Notes: generated by a model from the letters alone, not told the origin. A DNA stretch of 64,000 nucleotides from Pseudomonas nitroreducens NBRC 12694 (GCF_002091755.1 NZ_BDAI01000003.1:62001-126000), one strand, 5' to 3'; counted from the first letter of the stretch, positions 7,593-16,171 are shown. Numbers and translations: made by a program.

Positions 7593-8108
7593 GTGACAGA
7601 ACACCCCAACCAGGCCCCGGCCCAACCCGTGCCCCATTCGGTATGGCGCAATCCCTGGCATTTCCTGGCCTTCGGCTTCGGCTCGGGCACCCTGCCGAAG
7701 GCGCCGGGCACCTGGGGTTCGCTGGTTGCGCTACCCTTCATACCACTCTGGCAGATGCTGCCGGACTGGGGTTACTGGCTGATGCTGGGCGTCACCATGT
7801 TGTTCGGCTTCTGGCTGTGCGGCAAGGTCGCCGACGACCTGCGCGTGCACGATCACGAAGGCATCGTCTGGGACGAGATGGTCGGCATGTGGATCACCCT
7901 CTGGCTGGTGCCGGAAGGCTGGTGGTGGCTGCTGGTCGGCTTCGCGGTGTTCCGCATCATCGACATCGCCAAGCCCTGGCCGATCAGCTGGATCGACCGC
8001 AACGTCCATGGCGGCGTCGGCATCATGCTGGACGATGTGCTGGCCGGCGTTTTCGCCTGGCTGGTGATGCAAGGCCTGACATGGGGTTGGGCCCACTGGC
8101 TGATCTGA
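7593..8108 (+). CDS. pgpA: Phosphatidylglycerophosphatase A
   Basis: PgpA removes the phosphate from phosphatidylglycerol phosphate at the inner membrane. The 171-residue protein has the family signatures FGSGTLPKAPGTWGS near residue 33, the acidic HDHEGIVWDEMVG motif, and RIIDIAKPWPISWIDRNVHGG, with about four hydrophobic segments. The GTG at 7593 is chosen because GGAG ends five bases upstream; a GTG at 7587 is also in frame. It follows the thiL stop by two bases. Confidence 0.93.
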   Translation: MTEHPNQAPAQPVPHSVWRNPWHFLAFGFGSGTLPKAPGTWGSLVALPFIPLWQMLPDWGYWLMLGVTMLFGFWLCGKVADDLRVHDHEGIVWDEMVGMWITLWLVPEGWWWLLVGFAVFRIIDIAKPWPISWIDRNVHGGVGIMLDDVLAGVFAWLVMQGLTWGWAHWLI

Positions 8109-8117
8109 GGACGTTCG

Positions 8118-8915
8118 ATGCGCCGACTGTTGTGCCTGCTCCTGTGCCTGTGCTGGCTGCCGGTGGCGTTCCTGTCGATGGCCGTGCCCGCGGCCGCGGC
8201 TGCTGACAAGCCCGCCCGGACGCTTGCGGGTGTTCCCGGGGAAATCCAGGTGGTCAGCGAGGTCTGGGTCAACTACACCCAGGCTGACGGTCGTGGCCTG
8301 GCCTGGGACCTGTTGCGGGCCATCTACGAGCCAGAAGGCGTACGCCTGAAACTGCGCAGCGAGCCCTACGTCCGCTCGGTCGGGCTGGTGCAGCGCGCCG
8401 AGGCGGATGCCTGGGTCGGTTCCTACCGCCACGAAATCGACAACATCATCTATCCGCGCTGGCCTTACGACGTCGACCCCATCGGTGCGCTGGGCCTGAA
8501 CACTTCTCCCCAACCGACGCTCGCCACGCTGGATCGCTACCGCTTGGCCTGGATGCGCGGCTACGCCTTCGACCGCTATCTCGATCACCTGAAGCAGCGC
8601 AATGAATTGCAGCGGCGCAGCTCGGCGCTGCCGATGCTCGATGGCCACCGCATCGACTACTTCATCGATGCCCGCCCCGAGCTGGAAGAGATGATCGAGG
8701 CCAAGGGTGTCGACGCCAGCGTCTACCACATCACCGATGTCGGCTCGATTCCGCTGTATCTTGGCTTCGCCAACAACGACCGCGGGCGGGCGCTGGCGAA
8801 GCTCTACGATTCGCGCATGCAGGCGCTTTACCGCAGCGGCGAGCTGGAGCGCATCTTTGCTCGCTGGCACTGGCCCTACGCCCCGCTGAAACCACTGCTG
8901 CCGCCCAAGGAGTGA
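8118..8915 (+). CDS. Periplasmic substrate-binding-domain protein (SBP_bac_3-like)
   Basis: A 265-residue exported protein: a signal peptide with a long hydrophobic core ends near the AAAAADKPA stretch (residue 30), followed by an extracellular solute-binding-like domain. Features include the VVSEVWVNYTQADGRGLAWD start of lobe 1, RLAWMRGYAFDRYL, and the ending SGELERIFARWHWPY typical of family 3 binding proteins. No permease or ATPase is encoded nearby, so it may be a sensor-type or orphan binding protein. Ligand unknown. P. aeruginosa has a counterpart at this position. Confidence 0.75.
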   Translation: MRRLLCLLLCLCWLPVAFLSMAVPAAAAADKPARTLAGVPGEIQVVSEVWVNYTQADGRGLAWDLLRAIYEPEGVRLKLRSEPYVRSVGLVQRAEADAWVGSYRHEIDNIIYPRWPYDVDPIGALGLNTSPQPTLATLDRYRLAWMRGYAFDRYLDHLKQRNELQRRSSALPMLDGHRIDYFIDARPELEEMIEAKGVDASVYHITDVGSIPLYLGFANNDRGRALAKLYDSRMQALYRSGELERIFARWHWPYAPLKPLLPPKE

Positions 8916-8919
8916 TCGA

Positions 8920-9564
8920 ATGCGCCTGTCCGCCCTGATCTGCCTGTCCCTGTGTTCCATCGCTGCCGTGGCAGCCCCGCAGGTGCAGGTGGTCGGTCTG
9001 TTCCCCGGTGCTGCGGTGCTCAATATCGACGGCCAGCGCAAGCTGGTGAAAGTCGGCCAGAGCGGCCCGGAAGGCGTACAGGTGGTCAGCGCCGACAGCC
9101 ACAAGGCGGTACTGCGTATCGGCGGGGTCGAGCAGACCTATGAGCTGAGCCGCGAGTACAACAGCGGCGGCTATGCCGCGCCCTCCGCCCGCACCGAGAT
9201 GAGTATCGCCCGCGGCACCGGCGGCCACTATTGGGTGGCGGGCACCATCAACAACCAGAACGCGCAGTTCCTGGTGGATACCGGCGCCACCTCTATCGCC
9301 ATGAACGAAGGCGAGGCCCGGCGCCTGGGGATCGATTACCGCGCCAGCGGTACGCCGATGATGGTCTCCACGGCCAGCGGCACCGTCAGGAGCTGGCGGG
9401 TGATGCTCAACAGCGTGAAGCTGGGCGGTATCGAGTTGCTGGGCGTCGAGGCGGCGGTGGTCGAAGGCGATTACCCCACCGAGATTCTCCTGGGCATGAG
9501 CTTCCTCAACCGCGTCGGCTGGCGGGAGGAACAGGGCATGATGTACATCCAGGCCAAGCACTGA
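8920..9564 (+). CDS. Periplasmic retropepsin-like aspartic protease (clan AA)
   Basis: The 214-residue protein has a signal peptide (cleavage near AVAAP, residue 19-20), a small N-terminal beta domain, and a retropepsin domain with the catalytic DTGATSIAM motif at D120 and the downstream ILLGMSFLNRVG segment. It belongs to the single-domain TIGR02281-type family, which acts as a homodimer by analogy to retropepsins. Substrate unknown. It follows the binding-protein gene by four bases and is probably co-transcribed. Confidence 0.8.
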   Translation: MRLSALICLSLCSIAAVAAPQVQVVGLFPGAAVLNIDGQRKLVKVGQSGPEGVQVVSADSHKAVLRIGGVEQTYELSREYNSGGYAAPSARTEMSIARGTGGHYWVAGTINNQNAQFLVDTGATSIAMNEGEARRLGIDYRASGTPMMVSTASGTVRSWRVMLNSVKLGGIELLGVEAAVVEGDYPTEILLGMSFLNRVGWREEQGMMYIQAKH

Positions 9565-9613
9565 CGGCAGGGCTTCTATCAACCGCATCGATGCTTATCT
9601 TGCAGAATTCGCA

Positions 9614-9644
9614 ATGACGGTGCGGCCGGCGCTGCTGCTACAAT
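9614..9644 (+). promoter_or_regulatory. Possible promoter upstream of ribA
   Basis: A -10 hexamer TACAAT (9639-9644; five of six positions) lies 42 bases before the ribA start. The best -35 is ATGACG at 9614-9619 (four of six) with a 19-base spacer, which is long. The gap also separates ribA from the protease gene by 121 bases. Confidence 0.35.
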
Positions 9645-9685
9645 GCCGGTCCTCCTTCCTTAGATAAATCTTTCAGGAGTTTCCG

Positions 9686-10315
9686 GTGTCTGTCGTTTTC
9701 GTCGCCGCCTCCAAGCTGCCCACCCCCTTCGGCGAATTCACCATGCATGGCTTCCTCGACGAGGAAACCGGCAAGGAACACGTCGCCCTGACCATGGGCA
9801 AGCTCGATGACGGCCAGCCGGTGCTGGGGCGTCTGCATTCCGAATGCCTCACCGGCGATGCGCTGTTCAGCCTGCGCTGCGACTGCGGTTTCCAGCTCGA
9901 GGGTGCACTGTCGGCCATCGCCAAGGAAGGCCGCGGCGTGCTGCTGTACCTGCGTCAGGAAGGCCGTGGCATCGGCCTGATCAACAAGATCCGCGCTTAT
10001 GCTCTGCAGGATGAGGGCGCCGATACCGTGGAGGCCAACCTGGCACTGGGCTTCGGCGCCGACCAGCGCGACTACGCCATGTGCCTGCCGATGCTCAAGC
10101 ACCTGGGCGTCTGCTCGCTGAAGCTGATGACCAACAATCCGCGCAAGGTCAAGGCGCTGGAAGGATATGGCCTGACCGTCGCCGAGCGGGTGCCGCTGCA
10201 CAAGGGCCTGAACCCGCACAACAAGCGCTACCTGCAGACCAAGGCAGGCAAGCTGGGCCATATGCTGGGCAATATGCATCAGGGCGAAGCCGAGGCCGAG
10301 GTCTCCGCGTCGTGA
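9686..10315 (+). CDS. ribA: GTP cyclohydrolase II
   Basis: RibA opens and deformylates GTP in the first committed step of riboflavin synthesis. The 209-residue protein holds the full zinc site (C54, C65, C67 in [17 protein letters not shown]) and the catalytic [17 protein letters not shown] segment. This is the functional partner that replaces the degenerate C-terminal half of RibB. The GTG start at 9686 has CAGGAG seven bases upstream. The stop overlaps the GTG start of the next gene. Confidence 0.97.
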   Translation: MSVVFVAASKLPTPFGEFTMHGFLDEETGKEHVALTMGKLDDGQPVLGRLHSECLTGDALFSLRCDCGFQLEGALSAIAKEGRGVLLYLRQEGRGIGLINKIRAYALQDEGADTVEANLALGFGADQRDYAMCLPMLKHLGVCSLKLMTNNPRKVKALEGYGLTVAERVPLHKGLNPHNKRYLQTKAGKLGHMLGNMHQGEAEAEVSAS

Positions 10316-10728
10316 ATCGCGCCGCTGCCCGGCGCCGGCTGAATCTGATCTGGTGGCTGCTGCTGGCGCTCGCACTGGCACCGCAGCACCTGATGCTGGC
10401 GCTGGTGGGCGATGCGCCGTTCTCGGACAAGCTGGCCACGCCGGTGTTCGTCGTCGGCCTGGTGTCGATGTTCCTCACCCTGCCGTTGTTCCGTCGCTAC
10501 AAGCACGCACTGATCGCTACCGGTAAGGCTCGCGATGGCGCGGACGAGCCTGCGGCCTGGCAGGCACTGGGTGCCGCGCAGCGCCGTGGTGCGCTGGTGG
10601 GCAGTATCCCGGCCTGGATCGGCGCCCTGGCGGTGCTGGTCGACCTGCATGGTGTGCCGGTCCTGCTGCTGGGCTTCGCCAGCCTGGTCATCCTCTGGCT
10701 GTATCGCCTGCCGCGCCAACTGGCCTGA
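10312..10728 (+). CDS. Small integral membrane protein of unknown function
   Basis: This 138-residue protein begins with an Arg-rich segment and has about four hydrophobic helices (for example [13 protein letters not shown] near residue 12, [15 protein letters not shown] near 46, and two in the last third). No functional motif was recognised. The GTG start at 10312 overlaps the ribA stop, and its own stop overlaps the next ATG (TGATG), so it is embedded in a co-translated set. P. aeruginosa has a conserved membrane protein at the equivalent place. Confidence 0.75.
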   Translation: MNRAAARRRLNLIWWLLLALALAPQHLMLALVGDAPFSDKLATPVFVVGLVSMFLTLPLFRRYKHALIATGKARDGADEPAAWQALGAAQRRGALVGSIPAWIGALAVLVDLHGVPVLLLGFASLVILWLYRLPRQLA

Positions 10729-11534
10729 TGCGCCGCTTCCTGTGCCTGCTCCTGCTGATCGCCGGTTTGCCGGTGGCGGCGGCAGAGCGGGTGATCAGCC
10801 TGGCGCCCTCGCTCACCGACATGGTCCTCGAACTGGGCGCCGCCGACCGGCTGGCCGGCCTGCTCGACGGCGGGCCACGTCCCGAGCCCCTGAAAGGCCT
10901 GCCGTCCGTCGGACGTTACGGTCAGGTCAATCTCGAACAGATTCTCGCCTTGCATCCCGACCTGTTGCTGGTCTGGCCTGGCGCGGTGCCTGATGCGCAG
11001 TTGCGGCGCCTGAAGGCCGTGGGTATTCCGCTCTACGTGGCCGATCCGCACCGTCTGGACGATATCTCCCGGCAATTCCGCGAATTGGGCGAGCGCCTGG
11101 GGCAAGCGGAGAAGGGCCGCGCGTTGGCGCAAGCCTTCGATGTGCAAATGGCGCAGTTGCGTGCGCAATACCGGCGCGAGCAGCCACTCAGGGTGTTCTA
11201 CCAGGTGTGGGACCGCCCGCTCTACACCGTCGGCGGTCGACAGATCATCAGCGAGGCGCTGGAAGTCTGCGGTGGCCGCAACCTGTTCGCCGATCTCGAC
11301 CTGCCGGCGCCACAGGTGGGGCAGGAGGCCGTACTGGCCCGTGATCCGCAAGTGATCCTGGCGGCCAGCGACGAGCAACTGAGCAGTTGGACCGGCATGC
11401 GGCAACTCAGCGCTACGCGGCTCAAGCAGCTCTGGGTAGTGCCGGATCGCAACCTGGAGAAGCCGAGCTTCGCGATGCTCGATGCCACCGGGAAGCTTTG
11501 CCGGTTGCTCGCGGGTGCCAAGGCCGACGACTGA
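10728..11534 (+). CDS. BtuF-like cobalamin/metal-chelate binding protein
   Basis: The 268-residue protein has a cleavable signal peptide (cut near VAAAE, residue 19) and a class III periplasmic binding fold: RVISLAPSLTDMVLELGA, then VGRYGQVNLEQILALHPDLLLVW, and the C-terminal lobe from QPLRVFYQVWDRPLYTVGG. These match BtuF-type vitamin B12 binding proteins. No BtuCD permease genes are adjacent, so transport would need components encoded elsewhere. Coupled to the preceding gene through TGATG. Confidence 0.8.
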   Translation: MRRFLCLLLLIAGLPVAAAERVISLAPSLTDMVLELGAADRLAGLLDGGPRPEPLKGLPSVGRYGQVNLEQILALHPDLLLVWPGAVPDAQLRRLKAVGIPLYVADPHRLDDISRQFRELGERLGQAEKGRALAQAFDVQMAQLRAQYRREQPLRVFYQVWDRPLYTVGGRQIISEALEVCGGRNLFADLDLPAPQVGQEAVLARDPQVILAASDEQLSSWTGMRQLSATRLKQLWVVPDRNLEKPSFAMLDATGKLCRLLAGAKADD

Positions 11535-11542
11535 GTCGGCCG

Positions 11543-11636
11543 GGTTCGCGAGCAAGCTCGCTCCTACAGGTAACCGGAAGCACCAGTGCGCTCTTTGTAG
11601 GATCGACGGGGACGCCTAGTTCTTGCTCGCGAACCT
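11543..11636 (+). repeat. REP pair in inverted orientation, one copy with an internal insertion
   Basis: A canonical REP (11543-11570, core TTCGCGAGCAAGCTCGCTCC then TACAGG) is followed by an inverted variant copy (about 11592-11636). Read on the minus strand, the variant contains GCGAGCAAG, then the extra block AACTAGGCGTCCCC, then TCG and TCCTAC. The same extended variant occurs at 17051-17095. REPs are extragenic elements mobilised by RayT-type transposases; none is in the window. Confidence 0.85.
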
Positions 11637-11661
11637 CCGTATCCGGCGACAAGGAGCAGAC

Positions 11662-11700
11662 CGCAGGGCGGAAAACCCCGAACGGGTTATCCGCCCTGCG
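11662..11700. terminator. Long inverted repeat between convergent genes
   Basis: CGCAGGGCGGA (11662-11672) pairs with TCCGCCCTGCG (11690-11700), and AACCC pairs with GGGTT inside, giving a 39-base hairpin between two convergent genes. It resembles a hairpin often found after pseudomonad genes. There is no T run, so termination in either direction is inference. Confidence 0.5.
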
Positions 11701-11723
11701 TCCACGCCCCTCGGGGCCTGAGG

Positions 11724-12737
11724 TCAGAACCCCTCCAGTACGATCTTGCCCTTGGCCGTGTTGCTCTCCAGCAGTGCGTGGGCGCGGCGCAGGTTGGCGG
11801 CGTCGATCTTGCCGAAGTGCTCGCCCAGGGTGGTTTTCAGCACGCCGCTGTCGATCAGCCCGGCCACGCGCTGCAGCAGCTTGTGCTGTTCGATCATGTC
11901 GTCGGTCTGGAACATCGAGCGGGTGTACATGAACTCCCAGTGCAGCGACAGGCTCTTCTGCTTGAGCAGGCGCACGTCGAGGTTCTCCGGGTCGTCGATC
12001 AGCGCCAGGCGGCCCTGCGGGCGCAGGCTGGCGACGATTTCGGGCAGGTGCTGCTCGGTCTGGTTCAGGCTGGCCACGTGGGTGACTTCGCCGATGCCGA
12101 TGCGCTTGAGCTCTTCGCTCAGCGGCTTGCGGTGGTCGATCACGTGGTGCGCGCCGAGGTTACGCACCCATTCCTGTGTTTCCGGGCGCGAGGCGGTGCC
12201 GATCACGGTCATGCCGGTGAGCTGGCGCGCCAACTGGGTAAGGATCGAACCGACGCCGCCGGCCGCGCCGACGATCAGCAGGCTCTGGCCTTTGCTGGCG
12301 CTGCCCGCGGCCACCTGCAGGCGGTCGAACAGCAGTTCCCAGGCGGTGATGGTGGTCAGCGGCAGGGCGGCGGCGTGGGCGAAGTCCAGGCTCTGCGGCA
12401 TGGCGCCGACGATGCGCTCGTCGACCAGTTGCAGTTCGGCGTTGCTGCCGGGGCGGGTCAGGTCGCCGGCATACCAGACCTTGTCGCCCGGTTTGAACAG
12501 GCTGACCTCGCTGCCCACGGCGCGGACCACGCCGCTAGCGTCCCAGCCGAGCACCTTGTGCTGGCCTTCGGCGGGCTGTGCGCGCTGGCGCACCTTGGTG
12601 TCCACCGGGTTGACGGAGACGGCGCGCACCTCCACCAGCAGGTCGCGCGGGCCGGGCGTGGGTTCGGGCAGCTGGATGTCGAGCAGCGAGTTGGCGTCGC
12701 TGCTGGGCAGGCTCTGGGTGTAACCAATGGCTTTCAT
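11724..12737 (-). CDS. Zinc-binding-type alcohol dehydrogenase/quinone oxidoreductase (MDR family)
   Basis: A 337-residue medium-chain reductase with an N-terminal GroES-like domain (VSVNPVDTKVR, VLGWDASGVV) and a Rossmann NADPH-binding domain with LIVGAAGGVGSILTQLARQL near residue 153. It lacks the catalytic zinc cysteine ligands of true alcohol dehydrogenases, so it is most like the zinc-independent ZADH/quinone oxidoreductase group. It is divergent from a LysR regulator and forms a likely operon with the small ABM monooxygenase gene behind the same control region (ABM gene first). Substrate unknown. Confidence 0.85.
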   Translation of the reverse strand: MKAIGYTQSLPSSDANSLLDIQLPEPTPGPRDLLVEVRAVSVNPVDTKVRQRAQPAEGQHKVLGWDASGVVRAVGSEVSLFKPGDKVWYAGDLTRPGSNAELQLVDERIVGAMPQSLDFAHAAALPLTTITAWELLFDRLQVAAGSASKGQSLLIVGAAGGVGSILTQLARQLTGMTVIGTASRPETQEWVRNLGAHHVIDHRKPLSEELKRIGIGEVTHVASLNQTEQHLPEIVASLRPQGRLALIDDPENLDVRLLKQKSLSLHWEFMYTRSMFQTDDMIEQHKLLQRVAGLIDSGVLKTTLGEHFGKIDAANLRRAHALLESNTAKGKIVLEGF

Positions 12738-12762
12738 GGGAATTCCTATTCGCTTTGAACGG

Positions 12763-13050
12763 TCAGTCGATGCGGTTCATCAGGCGGATATCGAGTTCCG
12801 CCAGGTCAGGTTCGGCGGCCTTCACGAAGGCCTGGAAGTGTGGGCTGGCCTCGTGCTCGGCCAGGGCATCCTCGTCGCGCCACTGCTCGATCATGTAGAT
12901 CAGCTCGGCGTCCTTGATATCGCGGTGCAGGTCGTACTGCAGGCAGCCGGCCTCGGCGCGGGACGGCGCGAGCATGCCGTGCAGGCGCTCCTGCAGGCTG
13001 TCGGCGCGGCCGGGCTTGGCGCGAATGATGGCGATCAGGGTCAGGCTCAT
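12763..13050 (-). CDS. Antibiotic biosynthesis monooxygenase (ABM)-fold protein
   Basis: The 95-residue protein has the dimeric alpha/beta-barrel ABM signature: SLTLIAIIRAKPGRADSLQ, EAGCLQYDLHRD and the IEQWRDEDALAEHEASPHF block. Such YgiN-like enzymes act on quinols or aromatic substrates without a metal or cofactor. It is the first gene of a minus-strand pair with the MDR oxidoreductase, 25 bases apart, and lies divergent from the LysR gene. Pairing with a quinone oxidoreductase-like protein suggests quinone or aldehyde detoxification, which is inference. Confidence 0.85.
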   Translation of the reverse strand: MSLTLIAIIRAKPGRADSLQERLHGMLAPSRAEAGCLQYDLHRDIKDAELIYMIEQWRDEDALAEHEASPHFQAFVKAAEPDLAELDIRLMNRID

Positions 13051-13124
13051 CCGGGTATCTCCAGTTGGGCAGGGAAGGTGAGGGCATGCTGCTCTCTTTC
13101 ATCGGGAAGAAAAACCGCGTAAGT

Positions 13125-13135
13125 AGAGAGTCTCT
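13125..13135. promoter_or_regulatory. Candidate LysR-site palindrome in the divergent region
   Basis: AGAGAGTCTCT is a perfect 5-1-5 inverted repeat located 18 bases before the LysR gene start. CTCTTTCA occurs as part of it and again at about 13093. It could bind the regulator and control both directions. No clear promoter hexamers were assigned. Confidence 0.3.
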
Positions 13136-13153
13136 TTCAAAGGATTTTTGAAA

Positions 13154-14068
13154 ATGCTGCGCTTCGACGACCTGCAGATATTCGTCCGCACCGCGGAGCG
13201 CGGCAGTCTCTCTGCTGCCGCCCGAGAGCTGGAGCTGTCGCCAGCCGTGGCCAGCGCCGCGCTCAAACGCCTGGAAAGCGAGCTGGACGTGCGCCTGTTC
13301 GCCCGCTCGACCCGCAGCCTGCGCCTGACCGCCGAGGGTGAGCTGTACCTGGCCCACGCCCGCGCTGCGTTGCAAAGCCTGGATGACGGTCGTCAGTTGC
13401 TGGCGGGCGGCAAGAGCGAGATCGCCGGCAACTTCCAGGTATCGGCGCCCTCGGATTTCGGCCGCAACGTGCTGCTGCCCTGGCTGGACGAATTCCAGGC
13501 GCTGCACCCGCGCATGAACCTGCGCCTGCTGATCAGTGACCGTCAGGCCGATCTCTACCGGCAACCGGTGGACGTGGCTTTCCGCCTGGGGTTGCCGGGG
13601 GACTCGAACCTTGTCGCGCTTCCGCTGGCGCCGGACAACCGTCGGGTGCTCTGCGCCGCGCCCGAGTACTTCGCTCGCCACGGCAAGCCGCAGCACCCGG
13701 ACGAGCTGCAAAAGCACAACTGCCTGCTGTACATGCTGGGCGGCCGAGCCCACGAGCGCTGGCGTTTCAGCGACAGCCGCAAGCAACACGAGGTGACGGT
13801 GCGCGGCGATCGTCTCTGTGACGACGCCGACGTGGTGCGGCGCTGGGCCGTGGCGGGGCAGGGGCTGGTCTACAAGTCCTGGCTGGACGTGGCGGCCGAT
13901 GTGCGTGCCGGCCGGCTGGAGGTGGCGCTGGCGGATTACCTGGGCGAAGCCACGCCGATGAACCTGTTCTGCACCCACCGCGCGCAGCTCAGCCGGGCGG
14001 TGACCCAGCTGCGCGAGTTCGTCCAGTTGCGCTGCGCCGAACTGATGCGCGAGCGCCCCTGGGCCTGA
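13154..14068 (+). CDS. LysR-family transcriptional regulator
   Basis: A 304-residue LysR regulator with an N-terminal winged helix-turn-helix (LQIFVRTAERGSLSAAAREL, SPAVASAALKRLESELDVRLF) and a C-terminal effector domain. The ATG at 13154 is chosen; AGGA lies nine bases upstream, while a TTG at 13148 is also in frame. It is divergent from the ABM-MDR pair, the usual position of a LysR protein controlling its neighbours, so it probably senses a substrate of those enzymes. Confidence 0.92.
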   Translation: MLRFDDLQIFVRTAERGSLSAAARELELSPAVASAALKRLESELDVRLFARSTRSLRLTAEGELYLAHARAALQSLDDGRQLLAGGKSEIAGNFQVSAPSDFGRNVLLPWLDEFQALHPRMNLRLLISDRQADLYRQPVDVAFRLGLPGDSNLVALPLAPDNRRVLCAAPEYFARHGKPQHPDELQKHNCLLYMLGGRAHERWRFSDSRKQHEVTVRGDRLCDDADVVRRWAVAGQGLVYKSWLDVAADVRAGRLEVALADYLGEATPMNLFCTHRAQLSRAVTQLREFVQLRCAELMRERPWA

Positions 14069-14075
14069 AGCCGGG

Positions 14076-15392
14076 TCAGAGCGGTGTGTAGCGGTGAATG
14101 GCCGACGACAGCCCCCAGGCGCTGGCTACCGCCAGCAGCACCATGGCGGTCGGCAGCAGGCTCCACCAGACGCGCGGCGCCAGGGCCGGCAGCTCGCTGC
14201 GGCGCTGGCTTATCCACAGGCTGGCGGCGCACACCGCCGCGCCGAGCAGGGCGCCGGCGATGATGTCGCTGGGCCAGTGGGCGCCCAGATAGACGCGGGA
14301 CAGCGCAATGCTCGCCGCCGGAATCACCGCCAGCAGCATCCAGGTCAGGCGCACCCGCGGGGATTTCTCCCGGCTGGCCAGCACCCCGAGTACCAGGAAG
14401 AAGGCGAAGGACGCCGAACTGTGGCCGCTGGGCATGCTGAAGGCGGACAGCGGATCGGCGATCACCTCGGGCCGGGCGCGGCCGAAGAGATGCTTGAGCG
14501 CGGTGTTGAGCAGCGCGGTGCCGACCATGGTGCCAGCCGCGAAGAAGGCATGGCGCCAAAGTCGCAGGGCGGCCAGCAGCGCCGCCAGCAGCGCACCGGC
14601 GATGAACTGGGTGCGGAAGTCGCCGACGCGGGTGACGGCCACCATCACATGGTCCAGCCACGCGTGGCGGTGTTCCTGCACCAGCGCCATCAGGCCCTTG
14701 TCCAGGGCGTCCAGGTGCGGCCAGCCGATCAACATGGCGAACAACAATACGAAGCAGCCGACGGCGCCGATCAGCGGAGCATTGCGCTCCTTGCGCAGCT
14801 CGGCGTGGATCACCAGGGCGAACACCACTGCGATGCACGCGGCAACCACACCGGCCTCCGGCCAGAAGCCTTCGGGCAGCGGCAGGCGCATGGCCGCACC
14901 GGTGGCCCAGCCAGGCACCAGGTAGGCGATGGACCAGCCGGCGGCGGCGATGATGGAAACGCTGACGAAGCGGCCGAACGGCATGTCCAGCATGCCCGCA
15001 ACCATCGGCAGGAACGGCCGCAGCGCGCCGATGAAGCGGCCCACCAGCAGGCTCGCCACGCCATAGCGGTGGAAGAACCCTTCCGCGCTGGCAATCCATT
15101 CCGGATGGTGGCGCAGTACTGGCAGGCGGCGGATGTCCTGGTGGAAGTGGCGGCCGATCCAGTAGGACGACAGGTCACCGAGCAGGCCGCCGAGGAACGC
15201 CAATGCCAGGGTTTCCCCCAGCCCCAGGGCGCCGCTGCCGGCCAGCACGGCGATGGCGAAGAGCATCACCACGCCGGGCAGGATGATGCCGATGATGGCG
15301 GCGCATTCGAGGAAGGCGACCAGGAACAGGACCAGGGCGAGCCATTGCGGATGGGTGGCCATCCAGGTGTTGAAGGCGGCGAGATCGATCAT
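14076..15392 (-). CDS. DedA-PAP2 fusion membrane phosphatase
   Basis: The 438-residue protein joins two membrane domains. Residues 1-200 form a DedA (SNARE-associated/VTT) domain with GDLSSYWIGRHF and FIGALRPFLPMVAGM. Residues 210-430 form a PAP2 phosphatase with the three catalytic motifs KHLFGRARP, PSGH and SRVYLGAHWPSD intact. DedA proteins act in lipid (undecaprenyl phosphate) transport and PAP2 proteins dephosphorylate lipid pyrophosphates, so recycling of undecaprenyl phosphate or phospholipid head-group removal is plausible. The stop side is three to eight bases from the convergent LysR gene; the start overlaps the glycosylase gene. Confidence 0.9.
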   Translation of the reverse strand: MIDLAAFNTWMATHPQWLALVLFLVAFLECAAIIGIILPGVVMLFAIAVLAGSGALGLGETLALAFLGGLLGDLSSYWIGRHFHQDIRRLPVLRHHPEWIASAEGFFHRYGVASLLVGRFIGALRPFLPMVAGMLDMPFGRFVSVSIIAAAGWSIAYLVPGWATGAAMRLPLPEGFWPEAGVVAACIAVVFALVIHAELRKERNAPLIGAVGCFVLLFAMLIGWPHLDALDKGLMALVQEHRHAWLDHVMVAVTRVGDFRTQFIAGALLAALLAALRLWRHAFFAAGTMVGTALLNTALKHLFGRARPEVIADPLSAFSMPSGHSSASFAFFLVLGVLASREKSPRVRLTWMLLAVIPAASIALSRVYLGAHWPSDIIAGALLGAAVCAASLWISQRRSELPALAPRVWWSLLPTAMVLLAVASAWGLSSAIHRYTPL

Positions 15393-16108
15393 CGGAAGGT
15401 GGCGTCCTGGGTTCCGAGCAGGTGGTAGTCATGGCCTTCGACCTGGCCGCGGCGCAGTGGGTTGCGCGTGCAGAAGGGCGCGAAGGCGGCATCGACGAAG
15501 CGGTACTGCAGGTGTTCGTCGCGGCCGTGGGGAATGCCCAGGCGCGCGGCCTGGATAACGTGCGCGGGCGTTTCGCCAAGGTCGTCGACGAACAGGCGCT
15601 GCGGGTCGAAGCGCTGGGCGTCCCACTCCGGCACTTTCAGGCCCATGGAGCGGCAGAGCAGGGTCTGGCCGTTGCACAGCTTGCCCAGCGGGCGCTCGCT
15701 GCCGTCGGCGGCGGGGTTGAGCCGACGCATGGCGGCCAGTGATTCGTCACCGGAGATGCGATCCATCCAGGGGTGCCCGGACTTGATCAGTACGGCATTG
15801 CCGGCGCCGCCGGCGCTGAAGTTCAGCGAGTCGCCGCCACGCGCGTAATACATGTAGATGTGCCCGCCATCGAGGAACAGCGCCTTGCGCTTCTCGGTGT
15901 AACCGAGCGATGCGTGGCTGCCTTTCTCGGCCAGGTAATAGGCCTCGGTCTCGATGATCCGCGCGGAGAGCCACAGGTCGCCGACCCGATGGCGGATCAC
16001 CTTGCCCAGCAGTTCGCGGGCGACGGTCAGGGCATCGCGATTGAAGAAGGCGTCCGGCAGGGGATTGGCCCCTGGCCAGGGCAAACTTAGGTTGGGTTCG
16101 GCGGGCAT
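15389..16108 (-). CDS. DNA-3-methyladenine glycosylase (AAG/MPG type)
   Basis: The 239-residue protein belongs to the mammalian-type alkyladenine glycosylase family that excises alkylated purines. Signatures are ARELLGKVIRH, the catalytic RIIETEAYYLAEKGSHASLG segment, and GGHIYMYYARGGDSLNF. It is about the normal length for bacterial members. Its stop overlaps the start of the DedA-PAP2 gene by four bases (ATGA), a coupling without an obvious functional link. Confidence 0.9.
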   Translation of the reverse strand: MPAEPNLSLPWPGANPLPDAFFNRDALTVARELLGKVIRHRVGDLWLSARIIETEAYYLAEKGSHASLGYTEKRKALFLDGGHIYMYYARGGDSLNFSAGGAGNAVLIKSGHPWMDRISGDESLAAMRRLNPAADGSERPLGKLCNGQTLLCRSMGLKVPEWDAQRFDPQRLFVDDLGETPAHVIQAARLGIPHGRDEHLQYRFVDAAFAPFCTRNPLRRGQVEGHDYHLLGTQDATFR

Positions 16109-16171
16109 CGGATTGTCGCGGTTCTCGGGCCGGTCTTAGGCTGGGGAATCATAACAACAAGATTCTTAAGC

